A DNA stretch of 64,000 nt from Sorghum bicolor (GCF_000003195.3 NC_012870.2:29442477-29506476); one strand, 5' to 3'; numbered from the stretch's first letter, positions 32,205-44,904 are shown. The notes: generated from the sequence alone by a model not told the origin. Numbers and translations are program-made.

Positions 32205-35200
32205 ATGGCCGGCGTCGAGGCGTGGCCGCCCAGTAATGTGACCAAGTCCGCGCTGGAGGCGCGCGTGAAGGCCGGGATCCTCCGTCCTCTCAAGGACGTC
32301 GGGTTCCCGGAGTGGATCGTTCCTTCGGCGAACGACAGGGAGCCAAACCCGCCGCCGGGTTATGTGGTTTGCTTCCTGTCATTCTTAGACCGGGGGTTCC
32401 GGCCGGCCGCCTGATCAGGGCCATCCTCCACTACTACGAGGTGGAGCTGCACAACCTGAATCCCAACTCGGTGATGCAGGCCGCTGTCTTCGCCACGATT
32501 TGTGAGGGGTTCTTGGGGGTTCCTGTCAATTGGAACCTCTGGCTCCACCTCTTCAAGGCGGACATGTCGGCCCGCTACGTAGGGAAGGAGAAGATCCCCC
32601 TACGGGCCGGTGGCTGCACGTTGTAGCTTCGTCAGCAGCGGTCCGGATTGTACATCTGGAGTTCGATGCCGTCGTCGAACCGGGGGTGGCAGAGCGGGTG
32701 GTTCTACCTCCGGAACGACGGCGGTCTGCTGCTGAAGTATACTGGGAAGATGGTGACGGAGGCCCCCCAGAAGTGGGCGTGGGGTGCTCTGGCCGAGGAG
32801 CAGAAGAGGCTTGCCCCGCTTCTAGCGGGGCTTCAGAAGCTGCGGGAGGCCCGAGTCACCGCGGCCACGGTGGCAACAGCGTTCCATAAAAGGAGCCTGC
32901 TTCCGTTGGCGCAGCGCCGGGTGCCCATGTTCGAGATGACCCGGGACGTCCCTTGGGCAGGGACGAAGATGTTAGCCGAGCCGATATCGACCTCGGACAT
33001 CTCCGCCCGGGTCGAAAAGACGACACACCCGGAGATGAAGAACTCCCGGATGGTGCCGATGCGCCCTGAAAAGGGCTACATTTCCCTGGTAAGAAAGTTT
33101 TCTTTGTTTCGATTTCTTGCTCTTGTTTTTTCTTTTGCCTGATTTCCCTGTCTTATCTGATTGCTCCTCAGGGGATGGGAGCCGTCAGGGATTCTCTACC
33201 CCCAATTCCTAAGGACAAGGAGGTCCGGGCCAAGAATCGGGCCCGGAACGACGAGCAAAAAAGTGTCAAGGAAGGGAAGAAAGCTAAGGCGGCGCGAAGG
33301 GCGGAGAGACGGGAGGTCGCCTCCAAGAACCGCCGTGAAGCCGAGAAGGCAGGGGTCGCCCCGCCTCCGTCTCCTGAGACTTCAGTCTCGGAGATAGAGG
33401 GTGGGGGCGGCGATGTCGACTGGCTCGACGAGCTGATGGAGGAGGACGACGCAGTCCCTCCTGCCGGGGGGATCGAGGCCCCGGAGGGGTTAAAGGCTCC
33501 AGGTGGGTCGGAGACCCCCGGGGGGACCCAGGCATCGGGGGGCGGGCAGCCCGTCCCCCACATTGTTGTGGACGACGAGGACAGCGCCCCTCGTGAAGAT
33601 TCGGCCCCCGTGGGCCTCCAAGAGGGGGAGAAGGCGTCGGAGGACGAGCCCAAGGAGGCCCCTCAGTCGGTAGCGTCGGAGGGTCCGGCCGAGCCTACCC
33701 CAACGTCCGGGACGGGAGCTGGTGCCTCCGTGGAGGTGTCGCAGGCCGAGGCCATCATGGCGCCCCCTGCACCGTCGGAGGGCGAGGCGGGGGTCCGGCC
33801 GTCAGCCCCAGGCGCTGCGGGAGACCTCCAAGGAGCCTCGGACTCCTATAAGAAATCTGCTCCCCGGGCGAGGTGAAGATAGCATTCCTGATCCTTCTGC
33901 TGATTTTTTTGTTTGTCTCTTTCTTCTGACTTAACGTTGTTCCCCCAGCCGTAAGCAAAAAGCGCCTTCGGTGGCGCTGGCCCCCCTGAAGGCCGTGAAG
34001 AGGGGGGCTCAGTCGACTCCCGGGTCGGCTAGGCCTGCGTCGCCACCGCCGCCAGGCTACGAGGAGGCAGGGTGCCACCAGGGGCGGGACACGGGGGCAT
34101 CAAAACCCCAAGGACCGGAGGACGCTGACCTCGGAGGCGCGGCCCGTCCTACGTGCGCTGAGGAGGGGCGAGCCATCGTGGTGTCCAGCGTGGCACCCGA
34201 GGCCTCCGCAGCGGGGAGGGAGGAGGAAACCGGATGGGGCAAGAGCCCCGTAATCTGGCCCAACCTCGGCGATGCTAAGGGGGGGCCAGATTTGTCCTGG
34301 ACGACCCGTCAGAGAGTTACCTCTGGCAGGGTCTGGATGTGTGTGGGCGCGCCGGGGTCGAGGCCCTTAACCGAGCTACCTAGCTCGTGGGTCGCGACAT
34401 GTTTAATTTGGCTCAGGTAAGATTTTTACCTGTGTTATAAAGTAATTTTGTGCTTACCCTTGCGGTACTAACCCCCTGTGTGACCTCTGATCTTGCAGGC
34501 GCTCAAGGCCACCTCCCAGGAGAAATCGGTATTTCTCCGTCGGGAGAAGGATGCTTGGGCGTCCTTTGAGAAGGAGAGGGCTGCCAGAGAGGCGGCCGAG
34601 GGGGAGCTCGCGAAGGAGTGCGAGATTTCTGCCGAGCTTCGGCAGAAGTGCTCGGTATTGGCCACCGAGGCTCGGGAGGCCCGGGACAAGGTCGCCCCCC
34701 TGGAGGAGAAGATTGGGGTCCTCGCCCAGGAAACCGAGGCGCAAAAGGCGGCGGCTGAGGGGTACAGGGGTGAGGTCGCTCGGCTTGAAGCTTTGCTCAC
34801 CGAAAAAGACCTTGCCTTGAACCAGGCTCAGACCGACCTTTCCGGGGCTCTGGGCGAGGTGGCCCGCTGGAATCAGAGCTCGGTGGAGCACGAGAAGCGT
34901 GCCGAGGGTAAGACTTGCGTCCTTTACCCTGGACTCCTTTATACTTTTCGAGTTAGCTTTTCCTGACTTCCTATTTCTTGTTCTGTTTTTTGATCAGATT
35001 TGGAGAGGAAGGTGGTCGAGGCGGCCTCTGCCGCCGAGGCCCTGCAAAGGTCCCTCGACGCCGAGGCTTCGGACCGCTCGGCTCTTGAAGCCGTGGTCAC
35101 CTCGGTGTGTGCGGGGCTCGGGGTATCGGCGTCGGGGTCGTCACTGCGGAGTCGGGTGGAAGCCCTTTACTCCCAGGCTGGGGAGAGGATGAAGGAGGCA

Positions 35201-35425
35201 CTCCACGCCGGGGTGAAGAAAGCCCTGGCGGTGGTGAGCTCTCACTATGCCGGTATTGATTTGCCGGCAGTCTGTGAGGGCTACGTCCTCCCGGATGATG
35301 AGGCTGAGGCCTAGGAGGAGGTGCAGAGGCTTGAAGATGCCGTGACTACCCCCGGAGATGCCTTGGCCACCTTCTTTGACGACGAGGTGGAGCTTCCGCC
35401 CCTTGGGGCTCTAGGACCTGAGTAG
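32205..35425 (+). pseudogene. Antisense intron-containing gene of element A (Transposase_28-like)
   Basis: This gene lies opposite to gag-pol, between the LTR and the 3' end of pol. Its N-terminal region (PPPGYVVCF, LHYYEVELHNLNPNSVMQAAVF, CEGFLGVPVNWNLWLHLF) resembles the 'putative gypsy type transposon' family (Pfam Transposase_28), of unknown function. Predicted GT-AG introns are 33089-33171, 33873-33948, 34417-34498 and 34908-34997. The middle exons are proline- and acid-rich, and the last two are coiled-coil-like (long E/A/K runs). Breaks: a frameshift near 32395, a stop near 32626 and a TAG at 35312-35314. The natural end is the TAG at 35423-35425. Confidence 0.75.
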
Positions 35426-35491
35426 ACAGGACAGCAGGACCCTTAGGTTTCTTTTCTTTTTGTGGGCGTTGAGGCCGGTGGGCCTTGTAAC

Positions 35492-35515
35492 ATATATATA
35501 TATATATATATATAA
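35492..35515. repeat. (TA)n microsatellite
   Basis: About twelve TA units follow the antisense gene of element A, in what would be its 3' untranslated region. Confidence 0.9.
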
Positions 35516-35641
35516 TGTTGTCGAATGTAAATATAACTGCTCTTTTTGGGCCTTTCCCCTAAGTATCTTATTTCCTTTCTCTTTATACCGATCCGACCTC
35601 GGCAGCGCGGGGTCGGGTGAGCTACTTAGAGTTATCGCGCA

Positions 35642-36619
35642 TGTCGGTGTTTTTTCCCCCGGGGGGTCACACCAACGAGTAAATTTGTATGCGTGCTCCC
35701 CTTTCCGGATGGTGATGCAAGGAGACTCTGAGATTTATCCTGGTTCGGGCAAGAGAAGGCCCTACGTCCAGCGGGGGGAGAGAGTTTGTATTATCTTGCA
35801 CCTAAGTGCTTGTACAGGGGCGAATACAAGCGTGGTATGAAGTGTGTAGCTCTACTACGTGTGTGTGGGTTCTTGTGTTGTGATGTCCCCCTCTTCTATT
35901 CCTGAGTCCCTCCTTTTATAGCTCCAAGGAGAGACACAGGGTACATGCATAGATGTTATAGTAGGGATCGATAGCTGCATGGAGCGCTGACCTACTCGAG
36001 GCTTCCGTACGGCATGGCCTCGAGCCGTCCCATCTTGATAGCTCGGTGATGATTGCGCGTGCTCCTGTGTTCTGCCCTGCCAGCCGCCTTGTGCTGGTTC
36101 TGAGGTCGCACGCTTGTACGGTATGGTGGCGGATCCGGCGGAGCAGTGGTGGTGTTGTCAGTCGACGCCCGACTTGTACCTTGGGTGTCACGAGGGGGTC
36201 CCGATTAGACGTTCCATCCTCGTTTCCTGCGTCCTGACACGCCCTGGGTCGTTCGGCGGGAAGGCTGCAAAAAGAACGATGGGACAGAGGCTTGTTCCCT
36301 ATCACGCCTTCCGTGACCCGTGTGTTAGGTGGGAAGCGTCAGATGCATTTAATGCTCCCGCCCGCGTGCGCGCGTCAGGCGGCGGACAGTGTCCTGGCGC
36401 TCGACGCCTCTCGGTTCGCTCGAGCCCGCTTCCGTTCTCGACGGTAGTCGTCGCTCGAGCCCTGACCGATTCGCTCGACGCTATTTCCGTCTTCGAGGCT
36501 GCGACCGTCGATGGCGGCGCGTACGTAAGATTAAAGCGTCGAATTGAGGCTCCCAACCTTCGTACGGGCAATCTCATAATGCGCATTGCTGAGGGTACCC
36601 CTTACCGATACCCTCGACA
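35642..36619 (-). mobile_element. Solo LTR of the C/D family inside element A
   Basis: A 978-bp LTR (TGTCGGTGTT...CCCTCGACA) with perfect TSD GCGCA (35637-35641 and 36620-36624). It is a diverged relative of the LTRs at 43091 and 56381, with a minus-strand TATA (TATAAAAG) at 35913-35920. No internal sequence remains, so it is a solo LTR. Confidence 0.93.
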
Positions 36620-36624
36620 GCGCA

Positions 36625-37008
36625 AGTCGGAGTCCCCAAGCCTAAGTGTTTTTTCCTTTTTCCTTAGTAACCCCTGGAAGCCCGAATTCGTTCCCGAATC
36701 TAAGGTGAGTTGAGGTGGTCTTTGCTCGTGAGCGCGGATCCTTCCTCGGGCTCATGCCTTAAGATTTAGGGGACGGATTCTCGGTTTCTTGAGTCTTTTT
36801 AGGAAGGAGGAGGAAGATCTTGGGTCGGGGTTCTTTTAACTTGTGCGAAAAAAGAAAAAGATTCGGAGTCGACATAGGGGGTTCCCCCCATGTAGTAGCC
36901 CCCGAGGGAGGTTCGGACTCTGCTTGGCAGGTCCGAGGCTCTCTGATAACTTAAACTTTGATTTATTCCTTGAAGGCAATGGATGAACAAAGAAATTTTT
37001 ACAAAGTT
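36625..37008. other. Convergent spacer between antisense gene and pol of element A
   Basis: This is non-coding sequence where the plus-strand gene and minus-strand pol converge. It contains a third polypurine-like copy at 36895-36906 (GTAGCCCCCGAG), about 100 bp past the pol stop. Confidence 0.6.
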
Positions 37009-40000
37009 CTAAGGGAAAAAGCGACGTAGCTGTTCTATGTTCCATGCGTTTTTGAAGACCTCCCCTGCTTCATTGGCGAGCTTGTAGGTGCCTGGTCGGA
37101 GAACCTCGGCGATGACGAAAGGTCCTTCCCAGGGGGGCGTGAGCTTGTGACGACCCTTGTTGCTCTGTCTGAGCCTCAGCACCAAGTCGCCGACTTGAAA
37201 TGCTCGGCCTCGGATCCGCCGTGCATGGTATCGGCGGAGGGCCTGCTGGTACTTGGCGGAGTGCAGGAGGGCTACGTCCCTGGCTTCGTCGAGCTGGTCC
37301 AGCGCGTCTTCTTGGAACGTCTTGCCGCTGTTTTCGTCGTAGGCTTGTACCCTTGGAGACCCGTACTCCAGGTCAGTGGGGAGGATGGCTTCCGACCCAT
37401 AGACCATGAAGAACGGGGTGAAGCCCGTGGCTCGGCTTCGGGAGGTTCTCAGACTCCAGACGACGGCCGGTAGCTGTTTGAGCCACCTTTTCCCAAACTT
37501 GTTCAGGCGGTTGAAGATCCTGGGCTTCAAACCCTGGAGGATCATGCCGTTGGCACGCTCCACTTGACCGTTGGTCTTGGGGTGAGCCACTGCCGCCCAG
37601 TCCACACGTATGTGGTGCCTGTCGCAGAACTGCAAGAACTTTCGTCCGGTGAACTGTGTGCTGTTGTCGGTGATTATGGAGTTCGGTACTCCAAATCGAT
37701 GGATGATGTCTGTGAAGAACAACACGGCTTGCTCAGCCTTGATCCTTGTAATGGTTCGGACTTCGATCCACTTAGAGAACTTGTCGATTGCGACAAGCAA
37801 GTGGGTGAAGCCCCCAGGCGCTTTCTGCAGAGGCCCGACCAGGTGAAGGCCCCAGACAGCGAAAGGCCAGGTTATGGGGATCGTTTGTAGGGCCTGAGCG
37901 GGGAGATGTGTCTGCCGAGCGTAGAACTGGCATCCCTTGCAGGACCTGACGATCTCTGTGGCGTCGGCTACAACGGTGGGCCAGTAGAAACCCTGTCGGA
38001 AGGCATTTCCTACCAGCGTCCGAGGTGCGGCGTGATGGCCACAAGCCCCCGAGTGTATGTCCTGTAGGAGCTTGACTCCTTCCTGACGTGGGATGCAACG
38101 CATAAGGATGCCCGAGGGGCTGCGTTTGTACATTTCCCCGTCGAGGAGGACGAAGGTCTTGGCACGACGAGCCACGCGTCTCGCTTCAGACTGGTCCAGG
38201 GGCAGAGTGCCATCGACCAGGCGTTGAAGCAAAGGGTAGCGCCAATCAGGCGAGTCGTCAGTCGCAGGTGGCTCTGGCTCGATGTCCATGGCCTCCTGTT
38301 CTTGGGCGACAGCGACTTTGGGGTCGGCACTCTGTTTGTTTTGGGGCTCATCCGACCCCCCGTCGTCCTTGTAGTCGACGGAAGGTTTGTAGATGTCGCT
38401 GACGAAAACATCCTGGGGGACGGTGGCCCGCTCGGATGCGATCTTGGCGAGCGCGTCGGCGGCTTCATTATACTTTCTTAACACGTGGTTAAGTTCGAGG
38501 CCGTCGAATTTCTCTTCTAGGTGTCGAACCGCCTTGCAGTATGCGTCCATCTTGGGGTCATGGCAGCTAGATTCTTTCATGACTTGATCGATGACGAGTC
38601 TGGAATCGCCTCGGATGTCGAGCCGCTTGATCCCAAGTTCGATCGCAATGTGAAGACCGTTCACAAGGGCCTCATACTCTGCTGTATTGTTTGAAGCGGG
38701 GAAGTGGAGCCGGATTGCGTATCGCATCCTTACCCCGAGGGGTGAGATGAAGACAAGGCCTGCGCCGGCCCCAGTTTTCATCAGAGACCCGTCGAAGTAC
38801 ATGGTCCAGCATTCGTGCTGGATTTGTGGGGGTGGGAGCTGAGTCCCGGTGCATTCTGCCACAAAGTCTGCCAGGACCTGGGACTTTATGGCCTTGCGAG
38901 GCTCATAAGCGATCCCATCGCCCATGAGCTCTATGGCCCATTTGGCAATCCTCCCGTTGGCCTCTCGGTTCTGAATTACTTCTCCCAGAGGGAAAGATGA
39001 GACCACTGAGACCGGGTGAGATTCAAAGTAATGTCGGAGCTTGCGCCGAGCCAATACTACAGCGTAAAGTAATTTTTGAATCTGGGGGTATCGGGTCTTT
39101 GTGTCGGAGAGTACTTCACTGATGAAGTATACCGGCCTTTGGACCGGCAGGGCATGCCCTTCTTCCTTCCTTTCGACCACGATAGCTGCGCTGGCCACCT
39201 GATCAGTGGCTGCGACGTAAAGATGAAGTGGTTCCCCCTCGGCGGGGGGCACCAGGATGGGAGGTTTGGTGAGCAGAGCCTTGAGCTTGTCAAGGGCTCC
39301 CTGGGCCTCGGGGGTCCAGGAAAAGTGCTCAGATTTCCTAAGTAACCTATACAGAGGCAGCCCTTTTTCTCCGAGGCGAGAAATGAAATGGCTTAGGGAG
39401 GCAAGACATCCCATCACCCTCTGTACTCCCTTTAGGTTACGGATGGGGCCCATATTCGCGATGGCCGAGACCTTTTGTGGATTGGCCTCGATCCCTCGCT
39501 CAGACACGATAAACCCAAGGGGCATGCCTCGGGGGACCCCGAAAACACACTTTTCGGGGTTGAGTCTGATCTCTTTTGCCCTGAGGCATCGGAATGTTTC
39601 TTCCAGGTCGGCAACCAGGCTGCTCGCTTTCCTGGACTTGACGACGATGTCGTCTACGTATGCCTCCACCGTTTTGCCTGTAAGGCTCCCAAAAACCTGG
39701 AGCATACACCGTTGATATGTAGCCCCCGCGTTCTTGAGGCCGAAAGGCATGGTTACGTAGCAATACATTCCGAAAGGGGTGATGAACGAAGTCGCGAGCT
39801 AGTCGGACTCTTTCATCTTGATTTGGTGGTAGCCGGAGTAAGCATCAAGGAAAGATAAAATTTCACATCCCGCGGTGGAGTCAACTATTTGATCGATACG
39901 AGGCAATGGAAAGGGATTCTTTGGACATGCTTTATTTAAACTAGTGTAGTCTACACACATCCTCCACTTCCCATTTTTCTTTTTAACTAGCACGGGGTTG

Positions 40001-40239
40001 GCTAACCACTCGGGATGGAATACCTCCTTGATGAATCCAGCCGCCAGCAGCTTGTGGATCTCCTCTCCGATGGCCCGGCGCTTTTCCTCGTCGAATCGGC
40101 GCAGGCGTTGCTTCACGGGTTTGGAGCCGGCTCGGATGTCCAAGGAGTGCTCGGCGACTTCCCTCGGTATGCCAGGCATGTCCGAGGGACCCCACACAAA
40201 TATGTTGGCGTTCGCGCGGAGAAAGTCGACGAGCACCAC
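37009..40239 (-). pseudogene. pol: Element A pol: reverse transcriptase, RNase H, integrase
   Basis: The minus-strand order is a reverse transcriptase (CVDYTSLNKACPK, FLDAYSGYHQIKM, catalytic YVDD in [11 protein letters not shown]), a linked RNase H, a second archaeal-type RNase H ([29 protein letters not shown]) and an integrase with HHCC zinc motif ([15 protein letters not shown]). This dual RNase H layout is known from the Tat lineage. A TAG at 39799-39801 interrupts the reverse transcriptase; the C/D copy has CAG there. In the integrase the first catalytic Asp is His (GLHLVGP, C/D has GLDLVGP), and DNS replaces DNG near the second Asp. The element is therefore inactive. Confidence 0.92.
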
Positions 40240-40242
40240 TTC

Positions 40243-41199
40243 CTATTTGGGGTCGAGGCTGGAGCTGATCCTCAGTGCCTTGCCTTCAGAGGTCCCGGGG
40301 TCGAGGAAAACTAGCTTGGTCTCCTCCGCCGGCTCGAAGCTCCCGGCGTGACGTTTGGGGTCGGGGACGTCCTGGTCGCAGTCACCGAGGCCGGTAAGGA
40401 TGGCCAGAGATTCTGCCAGAGCCTCGGCCTGCTCGACGCACTCGACGTCGCACTGGTAGGTGTGCTGGCTGGTCGTGCTGATGGTGATGATGCCCTTTGG
40501 TCCTGGCATCTTGAGCTTGAGGTAAGTGTAGTTGGGGACGGCCATGAACTTGGCGTAGCATGGTCGTCCCAGGATGGCGTGGTAGGTCCCTGGGAACCCA
40601 ACTACGTCAAAAGTGAGGACCACATATCTGAAGTTGTTGGGGGTCCCGAAGCAGACGGGTAGATCGATTTGTCCGAGGGGGTGGGCACGATGTCCCGGCA
40701 CCACTCCATGGAATGGTGCAGTGTCGTTCCTCAACCGGGACTTACTGATCCCCATGAGGGCCAGAGTCTCGGCATAGAGTATGTTGAGGCCACTGCCCCC
40801 ATCCATCAGTACCTTAGTGAGACGGGTCTCGGCGATGATCGGGTCGACGATCAACGGATAGCTCCCGGGATTGGGAATCCGATCCGGGTGATCCTGTCGG
40901 TCGAACGTGATCGCGCTCTCGGACCATTTAAGGTATGAGGGCGCAGCCGCGCTGACTGTGCAAACCTCTTGTAGTTCGCGCTTCCTTTGACTCGCTGTGA
41001 GGCGAGCCGCGCGTCCCCCAAAGATCAGAAGGCAGTTCTTGATCTTGGGGAAAACCTCCCCCTCGGGGTCGTCGTCCTTGGGAGGCTCTTCGGTGCTTTC
41101 CTTGGTGATGATGTCGGTATAGTACCGACGGAGGACGGTGCACTCCTCGAGGGTGTGCTTGGTTGGTCCCCTATGATAGGGGCATGGCTTCTTCAACAT
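40243..41199 (-). pseudogene. pol: Element A protease region
   Basis: It opens with a modified zinc knuckle (CPYHRGPTKHTLEEC) and contains the aspartic protease motif VLMDGGSGLNILY with ILGRPCYAKF downstream. The frame ends at a TAG (40243-40245) just before the reverse transcriptase, in the same reading frame. The C/D element has a TAG at the same place. Confidence 0.85.
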
Positions 41200-41283
41200 T
41201 TCGTCGAAAAGGCCAGGGCCAGCAGGAGCCCGCTTGGGGTTCTTGCGATCTACCGCAGCGACCAGGTTGTCGTCCGGTTGTCC

Positions 41284-43090
41284 CTACTTCCCCTTGCGAC
41301 CCTTCTTCTTCTTCTTTGGGTCGCGCGAGCCCGAGGCCTCGGTGGCCTCAGCCTTCTGTTTCCCCTTGGCCGCGCCGTCGGAGAAAATAGCGCCAACCGC
41401 TTCTTCGCCTGAGGCGAAGTTGGTAGCGATGTCGAGCAGCTGGCTCGTGCTCGTGGGGGTCTTGCGTCTGAGCTCGTGTACCAACTCCTTGCAGGTGGTA
41501 CCGGAAATGAAGGCTCCGATCACGTCGGAGTCCGTGATATTGGGAAGCTCGGTGCATTGTTTGGAGAATCGCCTGATGAAGTCTCGGAGGGACTCGTCAG
41601 GCTTCTGCCGGCAGCTCCTGAGGTCCCAGGAGTTCCCAGGGTGCACGTATGTGCCCTGGAAGTTCCCGACAAAGATCCTGACCAGGTCGGCCCAGTCATG
41701 GATCATGCGCTCAGGGAGGTGCTCGAGCCACGCCCTGGCCATATCGGCCAGGTGGAGTGGGAGGTTGCGGATGATAAGTAGGTCGTCATCCGCTCCACCT
41801 AGCTGGCATTCCAGGCGGTAATCCGCCAGCCAGAGCTCAGGGTTAGTTTCTCCTGAGTATTTGGCGAGGTTGGCGGGCTGTCGGAATCGCGCCGGGAACT
41901 TGGCCCTGCGGATGGCCTCGCTGAAGACACGGGGGCCCGGAGGCTCCGGTGACGTGCTTCGGTCGTGATCAGGGTCGTACCTCCCGCCTCGGCGCGGTCG
42001 GTAACGTCGGGACTCGGTCTCGTCCCTGTCACGTCGCCTGGCCTCGAGGGTGGCCCGTACGTCCGCGTCGGCTCCGACGCGCTCGTGGACTGACGGGGCC
42101 CTGTTGCCCCCTTGTGGGTTAGGGGGTGGCAGACCCTGTATTGTTGGTGCCTTGTTAGGAGGGGGGCGTTCCCCACGACGTCTCGTGCTGTGAGATTGTG
42201 AAGCAGAACTTTCCGCGTTCTGCACCACAGCCTGCTCCAGGAGGCCACGTAGCCCCTGGCGCACTCTCCTTCCCTCAGGAGTCGAAGGCTCGGGCATCGC
42301 CCTGAGGAGGAGCGCGGCGGCCATCACATTCTGGCTGGCCGTGCTGAAGACTGGGGCGTCTTCCCCTTGGTCCGCAACAATGCGACGGTTGACGTCACGG
42401 GCGCGACGTCTGGCTTCACCCCCGTCTCCGCGGCCGGATGGTTCTCGGACCAGGGCCTCGCGGAGTTGGCGGAGGCGTGTGCGCTCTTCTTCGAGCCTGG
42501 CCTCCAGCTCATCGAGCTGTGCGAGGTCAGGATGGTGTCCCCCAGCGGGGGCAGATGCTACCCCACGGGCTCCGGGATTGGTTCTGGGAGTTGGATTGGG
42601 GGGTGGAGTTGCGTCCTCTTGCCTAGAGGGCCCTGCGTCCCCCTGGGCGCTATGCGGCGTGCCTCCGACTTCTAAGTTGAAGCACTCTCGTGACGGGTCG
42701 TAGCTTTCGTTGTCAGAGTCGGAGTAGCCGAGACAATAGTTGCTGGCCTCCAAGAAACGCATGAAGGTCTCTGGGTCGCCACACCCGGAGAAATCAGCGC
42801 CAGCCCACTCATCGTTGCCCGAGGTGAGGTCCTCTGGGTAGGATGAGACGGGCGGTGTGGAGACGAGGTCTAGTGTAGACCTCAAGTGGTGCCCGGGAAG
42901 TTCCGCGTACGCACTTAATGAAGTGCTTACGGAAGAGGCGTAGGTAGCGGCGGCATTCCTGAGTCCAAAAGGTAACTCGGGAGGTGCCGCTGTTGCTACT
43001 TCATCCGCAGGTGGAGGAGGACGGGATGTCGAGGCCCCTTTGTCCCCTTTGCGGGGGACGGGCGCGGGCCGTGCCTTCCCCTTCGAACGG
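41284..43090 (-). pseudogene. gag: Element A gag, truncated at its start
   Basis: This holds a long charged N-terminal part with a coiled-coil-like stretch (LDELEARLEEERTRLRQL) and a Retrotrans_gag domain (NPELWLADYRLECQLGG, ARAWLEHLPERMIHDW, VGNFQGTYVHPGNSWDL). The frame meets a TAG at 41284-41286 and continues to the zinc knuckle beyond. The true start is missing: the C/D element begins at 43091, and A's sequence beyond that point was deleted. The apparent upstream extension is translated LTR sequence. Confidence 0.85.
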
Positions 43091-44126
43091 TGTCGGTGTT
43101 TTCCCCTCGGGGGGTCACACCAACGAGTAAATTTGTATGCGTGCTCCCTTTTTCGGATGGTGATGCAAGAAGACACAAAGATTTATCCTGGTTCGGGCAA
43201 GAGAAGGCCCTACGTCCAGCGGGGGGGAGAGAGTTTGTATTATCTTGCACCTAAGTGCTTGTACAGGGGTGAATACAAGTGCGGTATGAAGTGTGTAGCT
43301 CTACTATGTGTGAGCGTGGTCCTGTGTCCCCCGCCATTCTATTCCTGAGTCCCTCCTTTTATAGTCCCAAGGAGAGACCTAGGGTACATGTATAGGCGTC
43401 AGAATAGGAGTCGATAGCGGTATGGAGTGCTGACCTACTCGAGGCTTCCGTACCGGCATGGCCTCGAGTCGTCCCGTCCTAATAGCCTGGTGATGATTAC
43501 GCGTGCCCTTGCATTCCGTTCTGCACGCCGTCCTGGATTGGTTTGCCTGATGTACGCTCGTACGACCCGACGGCAAATCCGGCGGAGCAGTTGGGATGTG
43601 GTCAGTCGACGCCCGACTTGTCTCCTGGATGGGTCTCTATCTGGTCGAGGGTCGGACGCCGTACGACGTCCTGATGTTGAAGCGCTGACTTTGGCCATCT
43701 CGAGGGGGTCTTGATTAGACACTCCATCTCTGTTTCCCACTTCCTGACACGCCTTGGGCCGTTTGGTGGGGAAGACTGCAAAAAGATCGATGGGACAGGT
43801 GCCTGTTCCCTATCACGCCCCCCGTGACCCATGTGTTAGGTGGGGAGGCACCAGGCGCATTTAATGCCCCGGCCCGCGTGCGCGCGTTAGGCGGCGGCGT
43901 CCTTGCGCTCGACGCTTCCCGATTCACGGGAGCCTGTTCCGTATTCGACGTTGACCAGAGCTCGACGCCTGATTGATTCGCTCGACGCTATTTCCGTCTT
44001 CGAGGCTACGGACGTCGATGGTCGTGCGTATGTGCGGACGGAGCGTCGAATCGAGGCGCTAGTTTTATGTACGGATGGTTTCGTTATACGCGTTGGTGAG
44101 GGTACCCCTTGTTGATACCCTCGACA
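43091..44126 (-). repeat. LTR C
   Basis: This 1,036-bp LTR runs TGTCGGTGTTTTCCCC...CCCTCGACA. The minus-strand TATA box (TATAAAAG) is at 43356-43363. It differs from LTR D at roughly nine places by eye, including a CGG unit difference and one missing base. The polypurine-like GTAGCCCCCGAG follows at 44127-44138, with a second copy at 44224-44235. Confidence 0.93.
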
Positions 44127-44904
44127 GTAGCCCCCGAGTCTCCATTCGAGCGCTGGCGCTCGAGTGGAGACTTTTATCTTTTCGGTCGAGGTTCCGTGGG
44201 GGCGCGCGAGCGACCCCGCGGGGGTAGCCCCCGAGCCCTCGAGGGAGTATTTAACTCCTTTGAGGGTTGTTTTGCCTAATTTGCAGAGACACTGTCGAAA
44301 CCAGTGGTGGAAGGTTCTGATCGGCTTTGCCTTGCGTGGAGGTTTCGACGTACTCTCGATAGAGCGAGTGTCTTCCACTCCAGATCGAGTTCCTAGCGGG
44401 TAGTCCAAGTGAGAACCTATGCCCCTTTCGAGGGGGTCAGCTGTAGCCCGGAGGCGTTCTCATAAAGCCGGGTCGACGTGGTCGGGGATACCGGTCTCAT
44501 TCGATAGAGTCCAGCGGCTCGATGCCTCCCGTCGGGGGGATTCCTCTCGACTGTCTCGACCCTGCCTTGGACATCGCCAGCGAGTTTTCGAGGCAGGCCT
44601 CGATTTTCGACCACTCGCTGGGGACCCCTGACTCTTGGTGCTCGAGATCGGCTGTCGAACCCTTTCGACGGGCTAGCCTTGGACCTCTCGAGACTATTGT
44701 GGGTACGCTCCTTGGCTTACAAGGGAAGGAAGTGGTCGTGACGGTTCGCCTTTTTGCCCGTTGGGCGCGTCTTTTTAGGCGGGTGACGTTACGGTGTGGA
44801 ATTCGGAACGCCCGGCCTGTGAAAGGGGAAAGACTGTTAGGTGGCGTATTAAATGGGGGGACGTTACCTCATTTCTCGGATCTGTCCGTTGGCGATTTTT
44901 GGCT

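Noticed and set aside
37009..43090. Endogenous pararetrovirus
   Set aside because: LTRs, target-site duplications, an integrase and no movement or coat protein identify a Ty3/gypsy retrotransposon.
43091..43176. Start of element A gag at 43176
   Set aside because: These codons are translated LTR C sequence; the same residues appear before the C/D gag at 56466. The real start of element A gag has been deleted.
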